Shown: positions 23,301 through 32,378, numbered from the stretch's first letter. The stretch is 64,000 nt of DNA from Fragum whitleyi (GCA_948146395.1 OX411544.1:94661232-94725231); one strand, 5' to 3'. Notes: generated by a model from the sequence alone, not told the origin. Translations and numbers: made by a program.

Positions 23301-26300
23301 CATTAAAACATGCCTAATAATTACCAACAACACTAAGTTTTCAATTAATATTTTTCTACAATTGAAGTCCAAAATGTTGCAAACTTATAACACTGTTTCT
23401 ATCTATTATACACAATGACACAAGGGACACAAAACTTGCACAGATCTTGAAACAAGAGGGCCGTTGGCCCTGGGTCGCTCACCTGAGAAAAAAGCTTCAT
23501 TACCTAGGTATGTCCATGCAACCACAGAAAAAGAGATTTTCACTTATTCAATCAGATAACATTTGAAATAATCATTCCCCCCCCCCCCTCTGCTCCTCCC
23601 CTGGACATTATTTATTTAAGCCAGATATACAGGCTGAGTCTGAGACTTTTAAAGTTTTCTTTAATGAGTTGATCAATCCATGTCAAATATAAAGGCTGTA
23701 GGGATTCAAAATTCTCAACAAAGCACTCCCCCCTCCCCCAAGATGCTCTATGTCTATATGCTGATCATCCATACCAATTTTCAAGTCTGTAGGACTCCTG
23801 GCTCATTAGAAGAAGTTTAAAGATTTCAAAAATGATCAAAAGTACTACCCCCTCCCCAAGACACTCAGCACCTGGTGACCCTACAGTCATGATTTTAGCT
23901 ATTATTAATGTCAATATATTGATCACCCATGACAATTTTCAAGTCTGTAGGGTTCCTGATCCAGGAGAAGAATAAAGTTAAAGATTTCAAAATTGATCCA
24001 AAGTACTACCCCCTGCCCCCTAATGCTCCGCATCTGGTGGCCCTACATTCATGATTTTAGCTATTTTATTTTAGATCCATAATTATGCTTATCATCCATG
24101 CCTATATTGAAGTCTGTAGGGCTCCTGGTTCATTAGAAGATGAAGATTAAAGTTACAAAATTTTCACCAAAGTACTCCCCCCTGGTGCTCCGCACCTGGT
24201 GGCTTTACAGTCATGATTTTAGCTATTTATATTAAGGTCTATGAGCTGATCCTCCATGCCAATTTTCAAGTCTGTAGGGCTTGTGGTTCAGAAGAAGAAG
24301 AAGGTTAAAGATTACAAAATTTTCACAATAGTACAACCCTCTCCCCCCTGGTGCTATGCACCTGGTGAATCTACAGTCATGATTTTAGCTATTTTTATAA
24401 AGGTCCATATGCTGATCATCCATGCCAATATTCAAATCTGTAGGTCTCCTGGTTTAGAAGAAGAAAAGGTTAAAGATTACAAAATTGTCATCAAAGTACT
24501 ACCCCCTCCCCCCTGGTGCTCCGCACCTGGTGGCCCTACAGATATGATTTTAGCTATTTTTATTAAGGTCTATGAGGTGATGATACATGCAAAATTTTAA
24601 GGTTGTAGGCCTTCATGATCAGAAGAAGAAGAAGGTTAAAGATTACAAAATTTACCCAAAGTACTACCCCCTCCCCCCTGTTGCTCCGTACCTGGTGGCC
24701 CAACAGATATGATTTTAGCTATTTTTATTAAGGTCTATGAGCTGATCATCCATACCAAATTTCAATGCTGTAGGGCTGCTGGTTCAGAAGAAGAAGAATT
24801 TTAAAGATTTTCTTAAATTTTTAACTTTGGTTACCATAGCAACCAGAGTTTTTCATCGATTTCAATTCTTTTAGCAATTCTTAAAGGGGACCACCTAAGG
24901 AACATTTCAGCCAAGTTTGGTTAAAATTGGCCTAGTAGTTTAGGAGGAGATGTCATTTAAAGAAATTGTTGACGGACGACGGACGATGGACGACGGACGA
25001 CGCACGGACGCCGGACAAAAGGTGATCACAATAGCTCACTTGAGCACGTTGTGCTCAGGTGAGCTAAAAATAGATCTTGGTTGTGTCCCTTTACAAATCC
25101 AATTGTCAACATACTATTTCTTTCTTTTTGTCCTTGTATGAATATTATATCAACTTTATAACAAAATGTTTCAGTTAAACCCCGAGGCTGGTGTAACTAG
25201 CACCAACAAAACCACATATTAAGCTATATGCAAGGCACCAGCCCTGTGGGTTCAATGGGGTTTTAAGCTGCTTTCAATAATCTTTCAGTTATAGCCACTT
25301 AGAACAGTGGCTAGAGCACCTAACAATGGATTCCTGGTATTTCTCACAAAAATACACCCTCATATTCTTTCCAATCATAAAGCTGCTATCTTGCTTAGGT
25401 CTACTATTATCAACCCTTTTGGTTATATTTTTGGTTGTTAGTACTCATTTGAATTGTCTTATCAAGATGATTCCAACGAGTACTCGCAGCATAGGGTTTT
25501 ATCAAGATTTTAGAATGGATTTTCCCACTTTTATCTGTAGCTCTATTGAAATAAGACAGACCAACTAACACCCCCCTTTCAAGGCTTTTCCCAAGTTCTT
25601 TGGGAAAAGGCCCCTAGCATTCAATTGGGAAAAAATATCAACAAAATTGAAATTTGGGGATTTTTTTATGTATAACTGTTTGGGTTATTTCTTGCCTGTA
25701 ATGTATAAATTTTCTTTCAAAAAGCTTTTTCTTAATTTCTTTAAGTTAATAAAACACATATTTATACTTCCAAGAAACAAATATGTGAGAAATGAGTTGT
25801 TTTTTTAAATCAATTTCATTAAATTGGGAATTTTTCTCCAAATTGGGAAAAATTTAGGGGCCTTTTCAATGGGGAATGGGGCCTTTATAAGGCCCCTGAG
25901 AGATAGAAGAAAAAGCCCTGCCTTTACCTTTTCTTCTTCGGGTTTGTCCTCTTCTTTCTTTTCTTCCTCTTCGTCATCAGACACTTCCTTGTCTCGTTCC
26001 TTCTCACACACAAGTTTGATGGGATAGCCAATAAACTGACTGTGTTTCTTCACAACTTCCTTGATTCTTTTTTCCTCCAAATACTCGGCCTGGTCTTCTT
26101 TGACATTCAGAATGATCATTGTTCCACGCTCAAAATCTACAGGTGGATCTGAAATTGCACAAATATTGCTCTTAAATTAGTAATTATATAAATTAGTAAT
26201 TATATCACACAATCAATCAATGACCTAATACATCTAGAAGTTGCATATTTTCTCTGTATGCGCACTGGCTTATTACTTTCTGTTTCACTCAATTTGTGAT

Positions 26301-27069
26301 TTTTCTTGCACTTCACTCAAGTTCAGTTTCAAGAATACCATAAAGAGATGAATTGAAAAATATACCATTTTCAACCTTGGCTCCAAATTTTCAAACCAGC
26401 TGAGTTACATTAAAAAAGAATTGGTTTATCAAATAAGATAAGTTAACTAAGCATATCAAGGGTTCAGCACAAAACAGATGTAACTGTCTATATAGACAGT
26501 TACAACTGCTTTGCACCGAGCCATTGCTATGTTATAAAAGAAGAGTTTGACTTACTGGCAGTATTTTTGATGGTGAATGAGCCTCCAGCAGACGATTCCC
26601 AGGTGTACATCTCATCATCATTGTGTTTGGAGATGACCGTCACTTTATCCGCCACCAAGTACGCCGAGTAGAACCCCACACCAAACTGTCCAATCATAGA
26701 AATATCAGCTCCAGCCTGTAGGGCCTCCATGAAGGCTTTTGTTCCTGATTTGGCAATGGTACCAAGGTTGTTGACTAGATCAGCCTTGGTCATTCCAATA
26801 CCAGTATCAAGGATGGCCAGAGTCTGGTTCTCACGGTCTGGAATAAGCTTGATGAACAACTCCTTCCCAGAGTCAAGTCTGGATGGATCTGTAAGACTCT
26901 CATATCGAATCTTGTCCAAAGCATCGGAGGAGTTGGAGATCAACTCTCGAAGGAAAATTTCCTTGTTGGAGTAAAATGTGTTGATGATCAAGCTCATTAA
27001 TTGAGCGATCTCAGCCTGAAAGGCAAAGGTTTCCACTTCCCCTTCTTCCATATTCTGTTGTTCTGGCAT
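14209..27069 (-). CDS. HSP90: Heat shock protein HSP90, cytosolic (complete, eight coding exons)
   Basis: ATP-dependent cytosolic chaperone dimer that matures client proteins. Coding exons: 27069-26556, 26148-25928, 20491-20264, 18634-18278, 17788-17641, 16859-16591, 15440-15107, 14324-14209; 2187 nt in all, 728 residues, usual for the family. All introns are GT-AG and every junction keeps the frame. Seen: N-terminal ATPase with [10 protein letters not shown] (E42, N46), DTGIGM (D88) and [10 protein letters not shown]; an acidic/lysine-rich linker (about 220-275); the middle domain with [11 protein letters not shown] (R394, the ATP-sensing arginine position); a C-terminal dimerisation domain; and a MEEVD tail for TPR co-chaperones. 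There is no KDEL, and no signal or transit peptide, so it is the cytosolic form. The start is fixed by an acceptor directly before ATG. Odd: residues 172-182 differ from the usual GEPxGRGT region. Not a pseudogene. Confidence 0.97.
14376..14775 (+). mobile_element. Non-autonomous repeat, 380-400 bp family, copy 2
   Basis: Lies in HSP90 intron 8. Starts 'attgagaaataacagtagat', contains GATTATCacttGATAATC, and ends 'aaacaaatgattatcctcta'. Related to 3043-3420 (reversed) and 36245-36640. The right half folds back around 14690. Confidence 0.7.
14948..15008. repeat. Hairpin in HSP90 intron 8
   Basis: 'ccattaccaaacc..acttcagcttg' pairs with 'agactgaagttatgagggtttggttacc'. The same stem with near-identical arms is at 40507-40569. 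Confidence 0.7.
15107..15440 (-). CDS. HSP90: HSP90 coding exon 8 (residues 580-690)
   Basis: Acceptor TTACAG|GTCAAC, donor GGTCTAG|GTAAGC, phase 1. C-terminal domain with [18 protein letters not shown] and [10 protein letters not shown], part of the dimer interface. Confidence 0.97.
15767..16048 (+). mobile_element. tRNA-derived SINE, full length, with 12-bp target duplication
   Basis: In HSP90 intron 7, opposite to the gene. The direct repeat TTTACATATAGG flanks it exactly (15755-15766 and 16049-16060). The head is tRNA-like: acceptor arms GCCGTGG/CCGCGGC pair, A-box region 'agcgcagttggtagcgc', an anticodon arm with loop CTTCTAA (TCT, as in tRNA-Arg), and a B box GGTTCGATCCC. The T arm does not pair and extra bases separate the arms, so it is not a working tRNA. 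The body carries 'cgacatttgtcttccaccaa' and ends 'gcgacgtaaaaccccaattc'. Head orientation and duplication together make retroposition secure. Confidence 0.93.
16398..16440. repeat. Palindrome, 'aaacttgcttgt' family
   Basis: AAAACTTGCTTGT pairs with ACAAGCAAGTTTT, with a wider match of 'ggaaaa' and 'tttcc'; 'ccacaatgttttc' follows. Relatives are at 13286-13330, 49430-49500 and 60138-60186. In HSP90 intron 7. Confidence 0.7.
16591..16859 (-). CDS. HSP90: HSP90 coding exon 7 (residues 490-579)
   Basis: Acceptor TTACAG|GTGAAAG, donor GAAAAA|GTAGGT. Encodes [34 protein letters not shown] and [18 protein letters not shown]. The donor choice gives KKVEK|VNISNRL, the exact family spacing. Confidence 0.95.
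17238..17486 (-). mobile_element. Palindromic MITE with TTAACCCTTGT ends, copy 1
   Basis: Ends TTAACCCTTGTCATGCTGA and CCAGCATAACAAGGGTTAG are inverted, with TTA at both edges, as for elements inserting at TA. The interior has an almost perfect stem: TAGACTAACATCAGACTGCA with TGCAGGCTGATGTTGGTCTA. In HSP90 intron 6. A second copy, interrupted by a SINE, is at 20575-21062. Confidence 0.8.
17641..17788 (-). CDS. HSP90: HSP90 coding exon 6 (residues 441-489)
   Basis: Acceptor TTTTAG|CTGGGA, donor ATCACAG|GTAAG, phase 1. Encodes [13 protein letters not shown] through [14 protein letters not shown]. Confidence 0.96.
18278..18634 (-). CDS. HSP90: HSP90 coding exon 5 (residues 322-440)
   Basis: Acceptor TTTCAG|CACTTT, donor TTGAAG|GTAAGA. 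Middle domain: [51 protein letters not shown]394 is at the position of the catalytic arginine that contacts ATP. Confidence 0.97.
18695..18921. mobile_element. hAT-like MITE with 7-bp target duplication
   Basis: Inverted ends CAGACTTCACGAAATACC and GGTATTTCCTGAAGTCTG (one mismatch). CTTACTA occurs directly outside both ends (18688-18694 and 18922-18928). Rich in 'gtctggt'. In HSP90 intron 4. Confidence 0.85.
18984..19035. repeat. Poly-T tracts
   Basis: Three runs of nine or more T separated by 'tag' or 'aa' in HSP90 intron 4. On the sense strand of the gene these are A-runs. Confidence 0.8.
19290..19729. mobile_element. hAT-like MITE with a palindromic core
   Basis: Ends TAGTGTTGTAA and TTTACAACACTA are inverted. 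Flanks ATTGCAAC (19282-19289) and ATTGTAAC (19730-19737) match at 7 of 8 bases, an 8-bp target duplication. Both ends are full of ATCGATTA-type words. The centre (19422-19484) is a stem of ACCAAGCATaAAATAAGATGCTC-type arms with TCTTAATAAGA at the tip. In HSP90 intron 4. Confidence 0.85.
20264..20491 (-). CDS. HSP90: HSP90 coding exon 4 (residues 246-321)
   Basis: Acceptor TTTTAG|ACTGAAG, donor GTCAAG|GTATGG. It encodes the rest of the acidic/lysine linker ([17 protein letters not shown]) and the start of the middle domain ([27 protein letters not shown]). Confidence 0.96.
20575..21062 (+). mobile_element. Palindromic MITE, copy 2, interrupted by a SINE
   Basis: Outer ends CTAACCCTGGTCAAGTTGAA and TTCAGCATGACAAGGGTTAA match 17238-17486. 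The inner stem 'gatcagcctgcac' and 'gtgcagtatcatct' is retained. A SINE (20621-20843) sits inside with its own duplication, so the MITE is the older insertion. In HSP90 intron 3. Confidence 0.8.
20621..20843 (-). mobile_element. tRNA-derived SINE, 5'-truncated at the B box
   Basis: Same body as 15767-16048, reversed. Its 5' end stops at the B box (GGTTCGATCCCCGGC on the reverse strand), so the A-box half is missing. CCTGTTTTGACAGG flanks it at 20607-20620 and 20844-20857. Same strand as HSP90. Confidence 0.92.
21305..22528 (+). mobile_element. hAT-like element, 1224 bp, with perfect 8-bp target duplication
   Basis: Ends GTGCTCTCAATAAG and CTTATTGAGAGCAC are exact inverted repeats, and AATGACCA lies directly outside both (21297-21304 and 22529-22536). 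The left subterminal region has many ACGTCCGG/CCGGACGT words. Near the right end a short frame from 22352 begins [13 protein letters not shown] and stays open for 76 codons; it could be a relic of a transposase N-terminus, but no transposase domain is visible. A diverged second copy lies at 46081-47194. In HSP90 intron 3. Confidence 0.88.
23161..23176. repeat. Poly-C run
   Basis: Sixteen or so C in a row in HSP90 intron 3, G-rich on the transcribed RNA. Others are at 23577-23587, 45460-45470 and 46511-46527. Confidence 0.85.
23451..25067 (+). mobile_element. Type A hairpin-ended element, intact, in HSP90 intron 3
   Basis: Starts AACAAGAGGGCCGTTGGCCC (hairpin GGGCCgttGGCCC), then GGGTCGCTCACCTGAG. 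Eight or so units of about 164 bp follow ('ctgtagg' near 23789, 23945, 24112, 24275, 24440, 24604 and 24768), with 'ctggtgctccgcacctggtg' and 'atgattttagctatttttat'. It closes with an (ACGG)-type tract and 'gatcacaatagctcacttga', then GTGCTCAGGTGAGCTAA. GCTCACCTGAG at the start and CTCAGGTGAGC at the end are inverted. Short open frames in it are repeat by-products. Confidence 0.88.
25252..25420 (-). mobile_element. SINE 3' body, fragment
   Basis: 'caatggggttttaagctgct', 'caataatctttcagttata' and 'taacaatggattcctggtat' match the reverse of the SINE body. No tRNA head. In HSP90 intron 3. Confidence 0.65.
25578..25898. mobile_element. Degraded hAT-like MITE beside HSP90 exon 3
   Basis: The right end reads 'ttataaggcccctg' (reverse CAGGGGCCTTATAA) and the left end 'caaggcttttcccaag'. 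Both halves carry 'attgggaa' words in opposite orientation ('caattgggaaaaa' left, 'aaattgggaaaaatt' right). Its right edge is 29 bases from the exon 3 boundary, so it lies just inside the 5' end of intron 3. No clear target duplication. Confidence 0.55.
25928..26148 (-). CDS. HSP90: HSP90 coding exon 3 (residues 172-245)
   Basis: Acceptor TTTCAG|ATCC, donor GAAAAG|GTAAAG, phase 0 at its end. It encodes the end of the N-terminal domain ([13 protein letters not shown]) and the start of the charged linker ([15 protein letters not shown]). Confidence 0.96.
26450..26524. repeat. Palindrome in HSP90 intron 2
   Basis: GTAACTGTCTATATAGACAGTTAC is perfect at its centre, and the outer parts ('atcaagggttcagcacaaa', 'tttgcaccgagcc') pair weakly. 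It shares 'catatcaaggg' with 272-355. Confidence 0.7.
26556..27069 (-). CDS. HSP90: HSP90 coding exon 2 (residues 1-171)
   Basis: The CAG acceptor (27072-27070) directly precedes ATG, the arrangement common in animal HSP90 genes with a 5'-UTR intron. It encodes the ATP-binding half of the N-terminal domain. It ends in GCCA|GTAAGT, phase 1, and the split codon becomes AAT (N172). Confidence 0.97.
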
Positions 27070-27490
27070 CTGTAAATGGAAATTAAGATCAAGCTTGATA
27101 TTAAACTAAAATTGGACACGCTATAATTTGTATAGTTTTGCTGGGTTTTAAATCTTGCATCCTCTTAACCAAATACACAGAATCCTTGTTTATCTCTGAA
27201 ATCAAAAATGGATCATTCGGATGGACTGATAAATTAGTTTTTAAAACAAATTTTGAGATATCTATCTTGTCCATTACAAAAATTGTCACATGCAATGAAA
27301 CATTTTCTCATTTGTCACTTACCAAATTGTTAAATATAATAGGTGTATCTAGGACTTTGAAATTTATACACACTCAGAAGGAGATAACTAAGAATAAATA
27401 GGATAAAGGCGATATGAGAATGTGACAAAAGATGAATATCCTCCGTCTGTCCCCTTTTTATTGTTTGAGCATTTGTGAATAATCAAAACA

Positions 27491-27515
27491 TCGTAACTAC
27501 AGCTTGAACAAGCTA
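27491..27515. repeat. Short hairpin in HSP90 intron 1
   Basis: ACTACAGCTTG and CAAGCTATAGT pair around AA. Core as in the hairpins at 1557 and 14948. Confidence 0.6.
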
Positions 27516-27949
27516 TAGTTTTGATGCTTTGAACGTTCAACAACGACTTTTTTCAACATAAGGATTATTTCTTTTACACACTTGCGTATATTGCTTAATG
27601 GGTGTTACACATTTATCAACAATCTGCTCTACAGTCATAAAATTTTCTTCCGTTCATATGTCCATGAAATCGAACGATTCTTCTTCCACTCCTTGTGAAA
27701 CTGTCAAATGTTTATACCCCTTTTTACACTGGGGTTGATATTTTTTTTATCTCTATTTTATATCGAGAAACGTCTAATTTTGAAAAGAAAAAAAATCGGC
27801 AAAGTTTGAAAATTTCCGAAATGATGAAATCAAATAAAATTAGTTTCCTCGGTGATTTTTTTTATTTCTTCTCCAAAAAGTCAATTCCTAAAAACGATGA
27901 AATAACCAAACGTTTCAAGTCATTAAATGCACGGAAACATTATCCATAC

Positions 27950-28025
27950 CTTGATTGTAATTAATGAATTTGTTTCGTCAGCGTTAGTTTTTCTTGTTCT
28001 TGTTTTCTTCAAAAGCTTTCTCGAA
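27950..28025 (-). other. HSP90: HSP90 untranslated first exon
   Basis: The donor ATCAAG|GTATGG gives an exon end at 27950, and an 880-bp intron then joins it to the exon starting at the ATG (27069). The 5' end near 28025 is inferred from the TATA-like box about 30 bases upstream and is not fixed. The exon is A-rich, without an ATG between 28025 and 27950 that I can see. Confidence 0.7.
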
Positions 28026-28053
28026 TACTTGGCGATCGTGTACCGTCGGTGTC

Positions 28054-28060
28054 TTTTATC
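28054..28060 (-). promoter_or_regulatory. TATA-like box of HSP90
   Basis: GATAAAA on the minus strand (within CGATAAAAGACA), 28-35 bases upstream of the inferred start, with a heat-shock element core about 20 bases further up. Confidence 0.5.
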
Positions 28061-28073
28061 GTGTGAGCGTGGT

Positions 28074-28081
28074 TTCTAGAA
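28074..28081 (-). promoter_or_regulatory. Proximal heat-shock element core
   Basis: TTCTAGAA, two inverted nGAAn/nTTCn pentamers, next to the TATA-like box. Binding site type for HSF trimers; two units alone would be weak. Confidence 0.6.
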
Positions 28082-28314
28082 TCTACCGGCGTGCTTGATA
28101 AAACACATCTGCGGGCGGAGTGATATTAATTCAGCAATTCTCCAATAATAAGCTTAAATACGATACAAAATAAAGGAAAAAAATAAAATATTTGTGAAGA
28201 CATTCATATCTAAAGTAAACGAATATAGATATATGTGAATTTGATTTCGATTTAAACGAGATTGTTCAACCGGATATCAGGGAATCACATTTTGTCCTCT
28301 GTGAAATTCGGTTT

Positions 28315-28354
28315 GTTCTGGAACATTCTCCGGAAGTTAGGAATGTTCTAGAAG
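28315..28354. promoter_or_regulatory. Distal heat-shock elements, two three-unit clusters
   Basis: GTTCTGGAACATTCT (28315-28329) and GGAATGTTCTAGAAG (28340-28354) are each three perfect alternating nTTCn/nGAAn pentamers. The 10 bases between them keep the 5-bp register, so HSF trimers could bind side by side. They lie about 290-330 bases upstream of the inferred transcription start. This agrees with heat-inducible expression. Confidence 0.85.
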
Positions 28355-28527
28355 AGTTGGTACTCGGCGGCTACACGATCTAATTTTGTCACGCATGCAA
28401 ATCGGATACCAATAAGTTAAAAATAGAAGTAGGGAATTTTATCTCAAACCGAAAATGAAAGTGGAAATCCCTAGCCGTTCTTAATTTTTTAACATTCGAA
28501 CGTGTCTATTCTTATCTCCACTGATCG

Positions 28528-29390
28528 AAGGCCACTGGGGCTATTTTCACGGCACTGTGTCCGCCGTCCGTCCGTCCGTCCGTCCGTCTATGCGGCTGTG
28601 CGTCCGGTCGTTTTTCTTTAAAAATCTTATCCACAGGAAGTTCTGGATGAATTTCAACCAAACTTCAGAGGAATTATCCTTGGGTGACTCTCCATCAAAG
28701 TTGGCCATAGATTTTGATCAAATGAAAAACAAGGCTTTAATGGACGTGGCTAATTGTTATATATGGTTATATGTTACTTTTCTCAGAATCTTACCGATGG
28801 ATATAAACAAAATTTCACTAGAATGAGGCCTTGAGTTACCCTATATCAGTCTACAGAAATTATTGCCATCAGATGAACTATATCCATTTTATTAGTGGAG
28901 GTCATTTCTCGATATGTTATATAGTGGAAACTTTGAAAATCATTTTCTCAGAATCTAACTGATGGATAATAACCAAATTTACCGGAATGATCTTTGAGTG
29001 ACCCTTTATCAGTCTACAAAAATATTTTGATTTGATGAAAAATATGTATTTTATAGGCGGAAGCCATTTCAATTTGTGATATATACTGAGAACCTATCTG
29101 ATGGAAATCAACCAAATTTCACTAAAATGTTCCTTTGGTGACCTATTATCAGGCTGCACAAAATATTTAGATTAACAGTCGGAGATCAATTTTCTATATG
29201 TTATTCATCAATCCTGATTTTTTTCTTTGCAGCAATATTTCAGCATGTGACACTTAAAAATACTTATTAACTTGACATAAACATTGATTAATTTATTCAA
29301 ACATTCACATAAATTTTCATCTAACCCTATCAGTAGATTTACGCCTGTGGGGCAAATCAGCTGCTCAAGCAGCTCTAGTTTAACATTTGA
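28528..29390 (-). mobile_element. Type B hairpin-ended element, reversed
   Basis: The end is 'ccactggggctattttcacg' next to a (CCGT)n tract ('ccgtccgtccgtccgtccgt'). Units follow with 'gaaatttggttgat'-type words reversed and 'acatatagtggaaactttg'-like words. The start hairpin is GCTGCTcaAGCAGC (29371-29384). It begins about 170 bp beyond the heat-shock elements. Confidence 0.65.
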
Positions 29391-30323
29391 GACTAAACGG
29401 GGTTGAAAGGTTAATCTGACATCATTTGTGTCGAAACCGAGGTCGTTCCGATGGAAACCTGGTTAACTCGGTTCGAAACCGAGCCCCTTTTGAACTTCCG
29501 CATGGAGATTTCGAGGTCTCCGGCCCATTTAGCCTTGTTGCCCACACATAGAAGTCTCAATCTTACAGTCAAGGTCATTGCCCACCCTTCTTAAAGATGA
29601 GGCAATCCGTCTGTTACACTAGTCGAAAAAGATTTTCACTGATACCTAGCTTTATTTGCTTCTTTTCCTGTGTGTATAATCAAAGAGAACTCGTGTGATA
29701 TACCCTTGATTGGCGTTTCCGGAAACGTTCCACTTTTGTAAAATTAATAAAGTCCTTATACTTTTCGGGAGTTGCTATTACATGAGAGGGGTGTTATTCT
29801 CCTTAACCTTATATTGAATTCGTATCACTAAATGAGCGAAAGACACGATCCTTTGCCAAGGTTACAATAGTCAATGATGTCAGCCTGTCCTGCGTTCTGA
29901 ATGAATGAATATACTAACCAAACTCTATTAAATCTTCTTTTCTGTCGGACAGTTTTTATGATTGGCAAATGCAGTATAAGTGCGTTAGGTATCCTGGATT
30001 GATAAGACAACTTGATACCTTCTGTTGCTCCCTGTCAATGTTACGCCAAATGAACGCAAAGAGACATAAAACACCTTACACAGATTCAAAGCTCAAATTA
30101 TGAAGTTCGGTATGCACGTTCCTTGTCAAGAAAAGCAATCCCAAAATTCTCTATCTCAATTTTTGCTGACAAAAAAAACAAAACAACATTTGCATTGTTA
30201 CGTTACGTTAACGTTTCCTCTTTGGAGAGGCTTGCATGAATATCAAGGAAAATTGCTCGCTTTACACCCATTAAGACTTTAATGGCAATTGGCTTGTTTT
30301 TTTTTTTTTAAAGTTTTGCGTTT
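29391..30323. other. No gene recognised
   Basis: 29455-29510 has words such as 'cggttcgaaaccgag' but no repeat partner was found. Nothing else stands out. Confidence 0.4.
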
Positions 30324-31392
30324 TTAGCTCAACTGAGCACGAAGTGCTCAATGCGAGCCATTGTGATCGTACAATGTCTGTCGTCAGTCGTGCGTCGTAC
30401 ACAATTTATTTAAACATCTTCTCCTGTTAAACCAGTGGGCCAATCTTGATGAAACTTGGCAGGGATGTTCCTTGGGTCAAGCTCAACCAAAGTTGTTCAA
30501 ATAAATGAAATCCACCCTTCACTTTCCCTTTACCCTTGACAAAAAGGGTGAAAATAGGAAAATCTTCAAAAGTCTTCTCCTCTGAAATCAGAAGGCAGAC
30601 AGCTTTCATATTTGGTATGTAGCATCATCTAGTGGACCTCTACCAAGTTTGTTCATATCAAGACCCTGGGGTCATATTTGGGCTCCACCCGGGCGAAACC
30701 CTATTTACAAAGATTCAAAGAGCGAAAATCTTAAAAAAATCTTCTTCTCTGAAACAAGATGGCAGAAAGCTTTCATATTTGGTAAGTAGCATCACCCAGT
30801 GGGCCTCTACTAAATTTGTTCATGTAAAGACCCTGCGGTCATATCTGGGCTTGCCCGGGCGCATCCTTTTTAGTTCTTCTGAGCACGAAGGATAAAATAT
30901 TAAAATCTTCAAAAATCTTCTTCTCTGAAACCAGAAAACAGACAGCTTTGATGTTTGAAATGAAGCATCATCTAGTGGACCTCTACCAAGTTTGCTCATA
31001 TCAAGTCCCTAGGAGCATATTGGGCTCCACCCTGGCGCAACCCTTTTTACATAGAATTAAAGGGCGAAAATCTTTTAAAATCTTCTTTTCCGAAACCAGA
31101 AGGCACACAGCTTTCATATTTGATATACAGCATCATCTAGTGGGCCCCAACCAAGTTTGTTCATATCAATACCCTGGGGTCATATTTGGGCTCCAACCGG
31201 ATGCATCCCGTTTTACATAGAATCAAAGAGTGAAAAGGCATATCTGTCTTGCTCTTGGCTGAATACTTTCCATGGTATTGATCTTATGTAGTAATTATCT
31301 CCTTTTTGGCATCTGCCTATTTAATTAATGTGATGTCCCAGGGGTCAAAGAGACGCAGGTGAGCGATCTAGGACCATCGTGGTCCTCTTGTT
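30324..31392 (-). mobile_element. Type A hairpin-ended element, reversed, complete
   Basis: End motif TTAGCTCAACTGAGCACGAA and GTGCTC at left, then 'attgtgatcgtacaatgtct'. Units of about 165 bp ('tttcatatttgg' at 30608 and 30772, 'tttcatatttga' at 31112) carry 'catatcaagaccctggggtc' and 'catatttgggctccac'. At right the start hairpin AGGACCATCGTGGTCCTCTTGTT. It supplies the uninterrupted reference for 8240-10460. Confidence 0.85.
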
Positions 31393-32378
31393 AAGGAAAA
31401 ACATTTATTTCACTTCCGTTTAAAATAGTGGTTAGGAAGTGTGGAAGAATTCGTGCCAATGTGAATGAAAAATTTGGGGTGACGTCTTCTCAGTAGCCCT
31501 ATTGAGTTGAAGCTGGTGAATAACAATATGACTCTATCGGATATGGCCTGCACTGGTCTTCTCTTTCAAATTAATTCCTTAAAATTTTCTCAAAGTTTGA
31601 CGATTTTTGATTACGTATGAGGTCAAGTTTTTCTCAGTATCATTACAAGACTGTGTTGTATGCAACACAACTATTGTCTGGTTTTCTTAACCACGGAGCT
31701 TTAGAGGTTAAATTCATTTCAGTAGAAAGACTGAACATGTACGTCGACGTAGAAAACAAAGATTTCGACATTTTTTTTTTGTTTGTTTGTTTAAAAAACA
31801 AAAACAAAAAATAACTCAACATTACATACTATTTGTATGAAAAATGATGTTTGCGTGAGACAACGAAACGCTGCAAACACATTAGTACCTTAATTGATCA
31901 TTTGATCACGCAGATGTAAAAGATATTGACAAAAGAGGAGTGCATACTTTTTTTGTTGAGTATAGAAGTTATACATTTTTTGAAAATGATAACTCTCTTC
32001 AAATATCGAGCCAAACAGTTATTGTGATATCTAAACTGTAATGAATGTTTTCGTGTTTTCTTTCACTTGCAAGGTGTCGTCTGTATATTATTGCCCTGTC
32101 TATGCGACTGGGGCGGTTTTATGGACATTAGTAAATAGCGTTTTCTTTAAATGTTGAGACCACCTAGATAAAACAGAAGCTGCAGCATCAAAGTTAGCTT
32201 TCAAAATTGTGCACGTGATAAGTAAGTATAAATTAACTAAATTTATGATTTGGCCTAGATTATTTTGTTATTCCGTCTACTTTTTGTCATTTAAAGGTTA
32301 TACGAACCCTACTCAGCGAGCAATTTGTAGAACGACCGACTTAAGAGGTAAAAGAACACGTAGAGATGCAAAAGTTAG
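31393..32378. other. No gene recognised
   Basis: AT-rich, with a T-run followed by GTTTGTTTGTTT near 31770. Short open frames lack family features. Confidence 0.4.

Noticed and set aside
24256..24600. 114-residue protein with repeats
   Set aside because: It is a translation of two type A units inside HSP90 intron 3.
14209..27069. HSP90 as a processed or decayed pseudogene
   Set aside because: It has introns with intact splice sites, a full-length frame, all catalytic residues and a heat-shock promoter.
29455..29510. Possible regulatory palindrome 'cggttcgaaaccgag'
   Set aside because: Short imperfect symmetry with no second copy or neighbouring gene to support a role.
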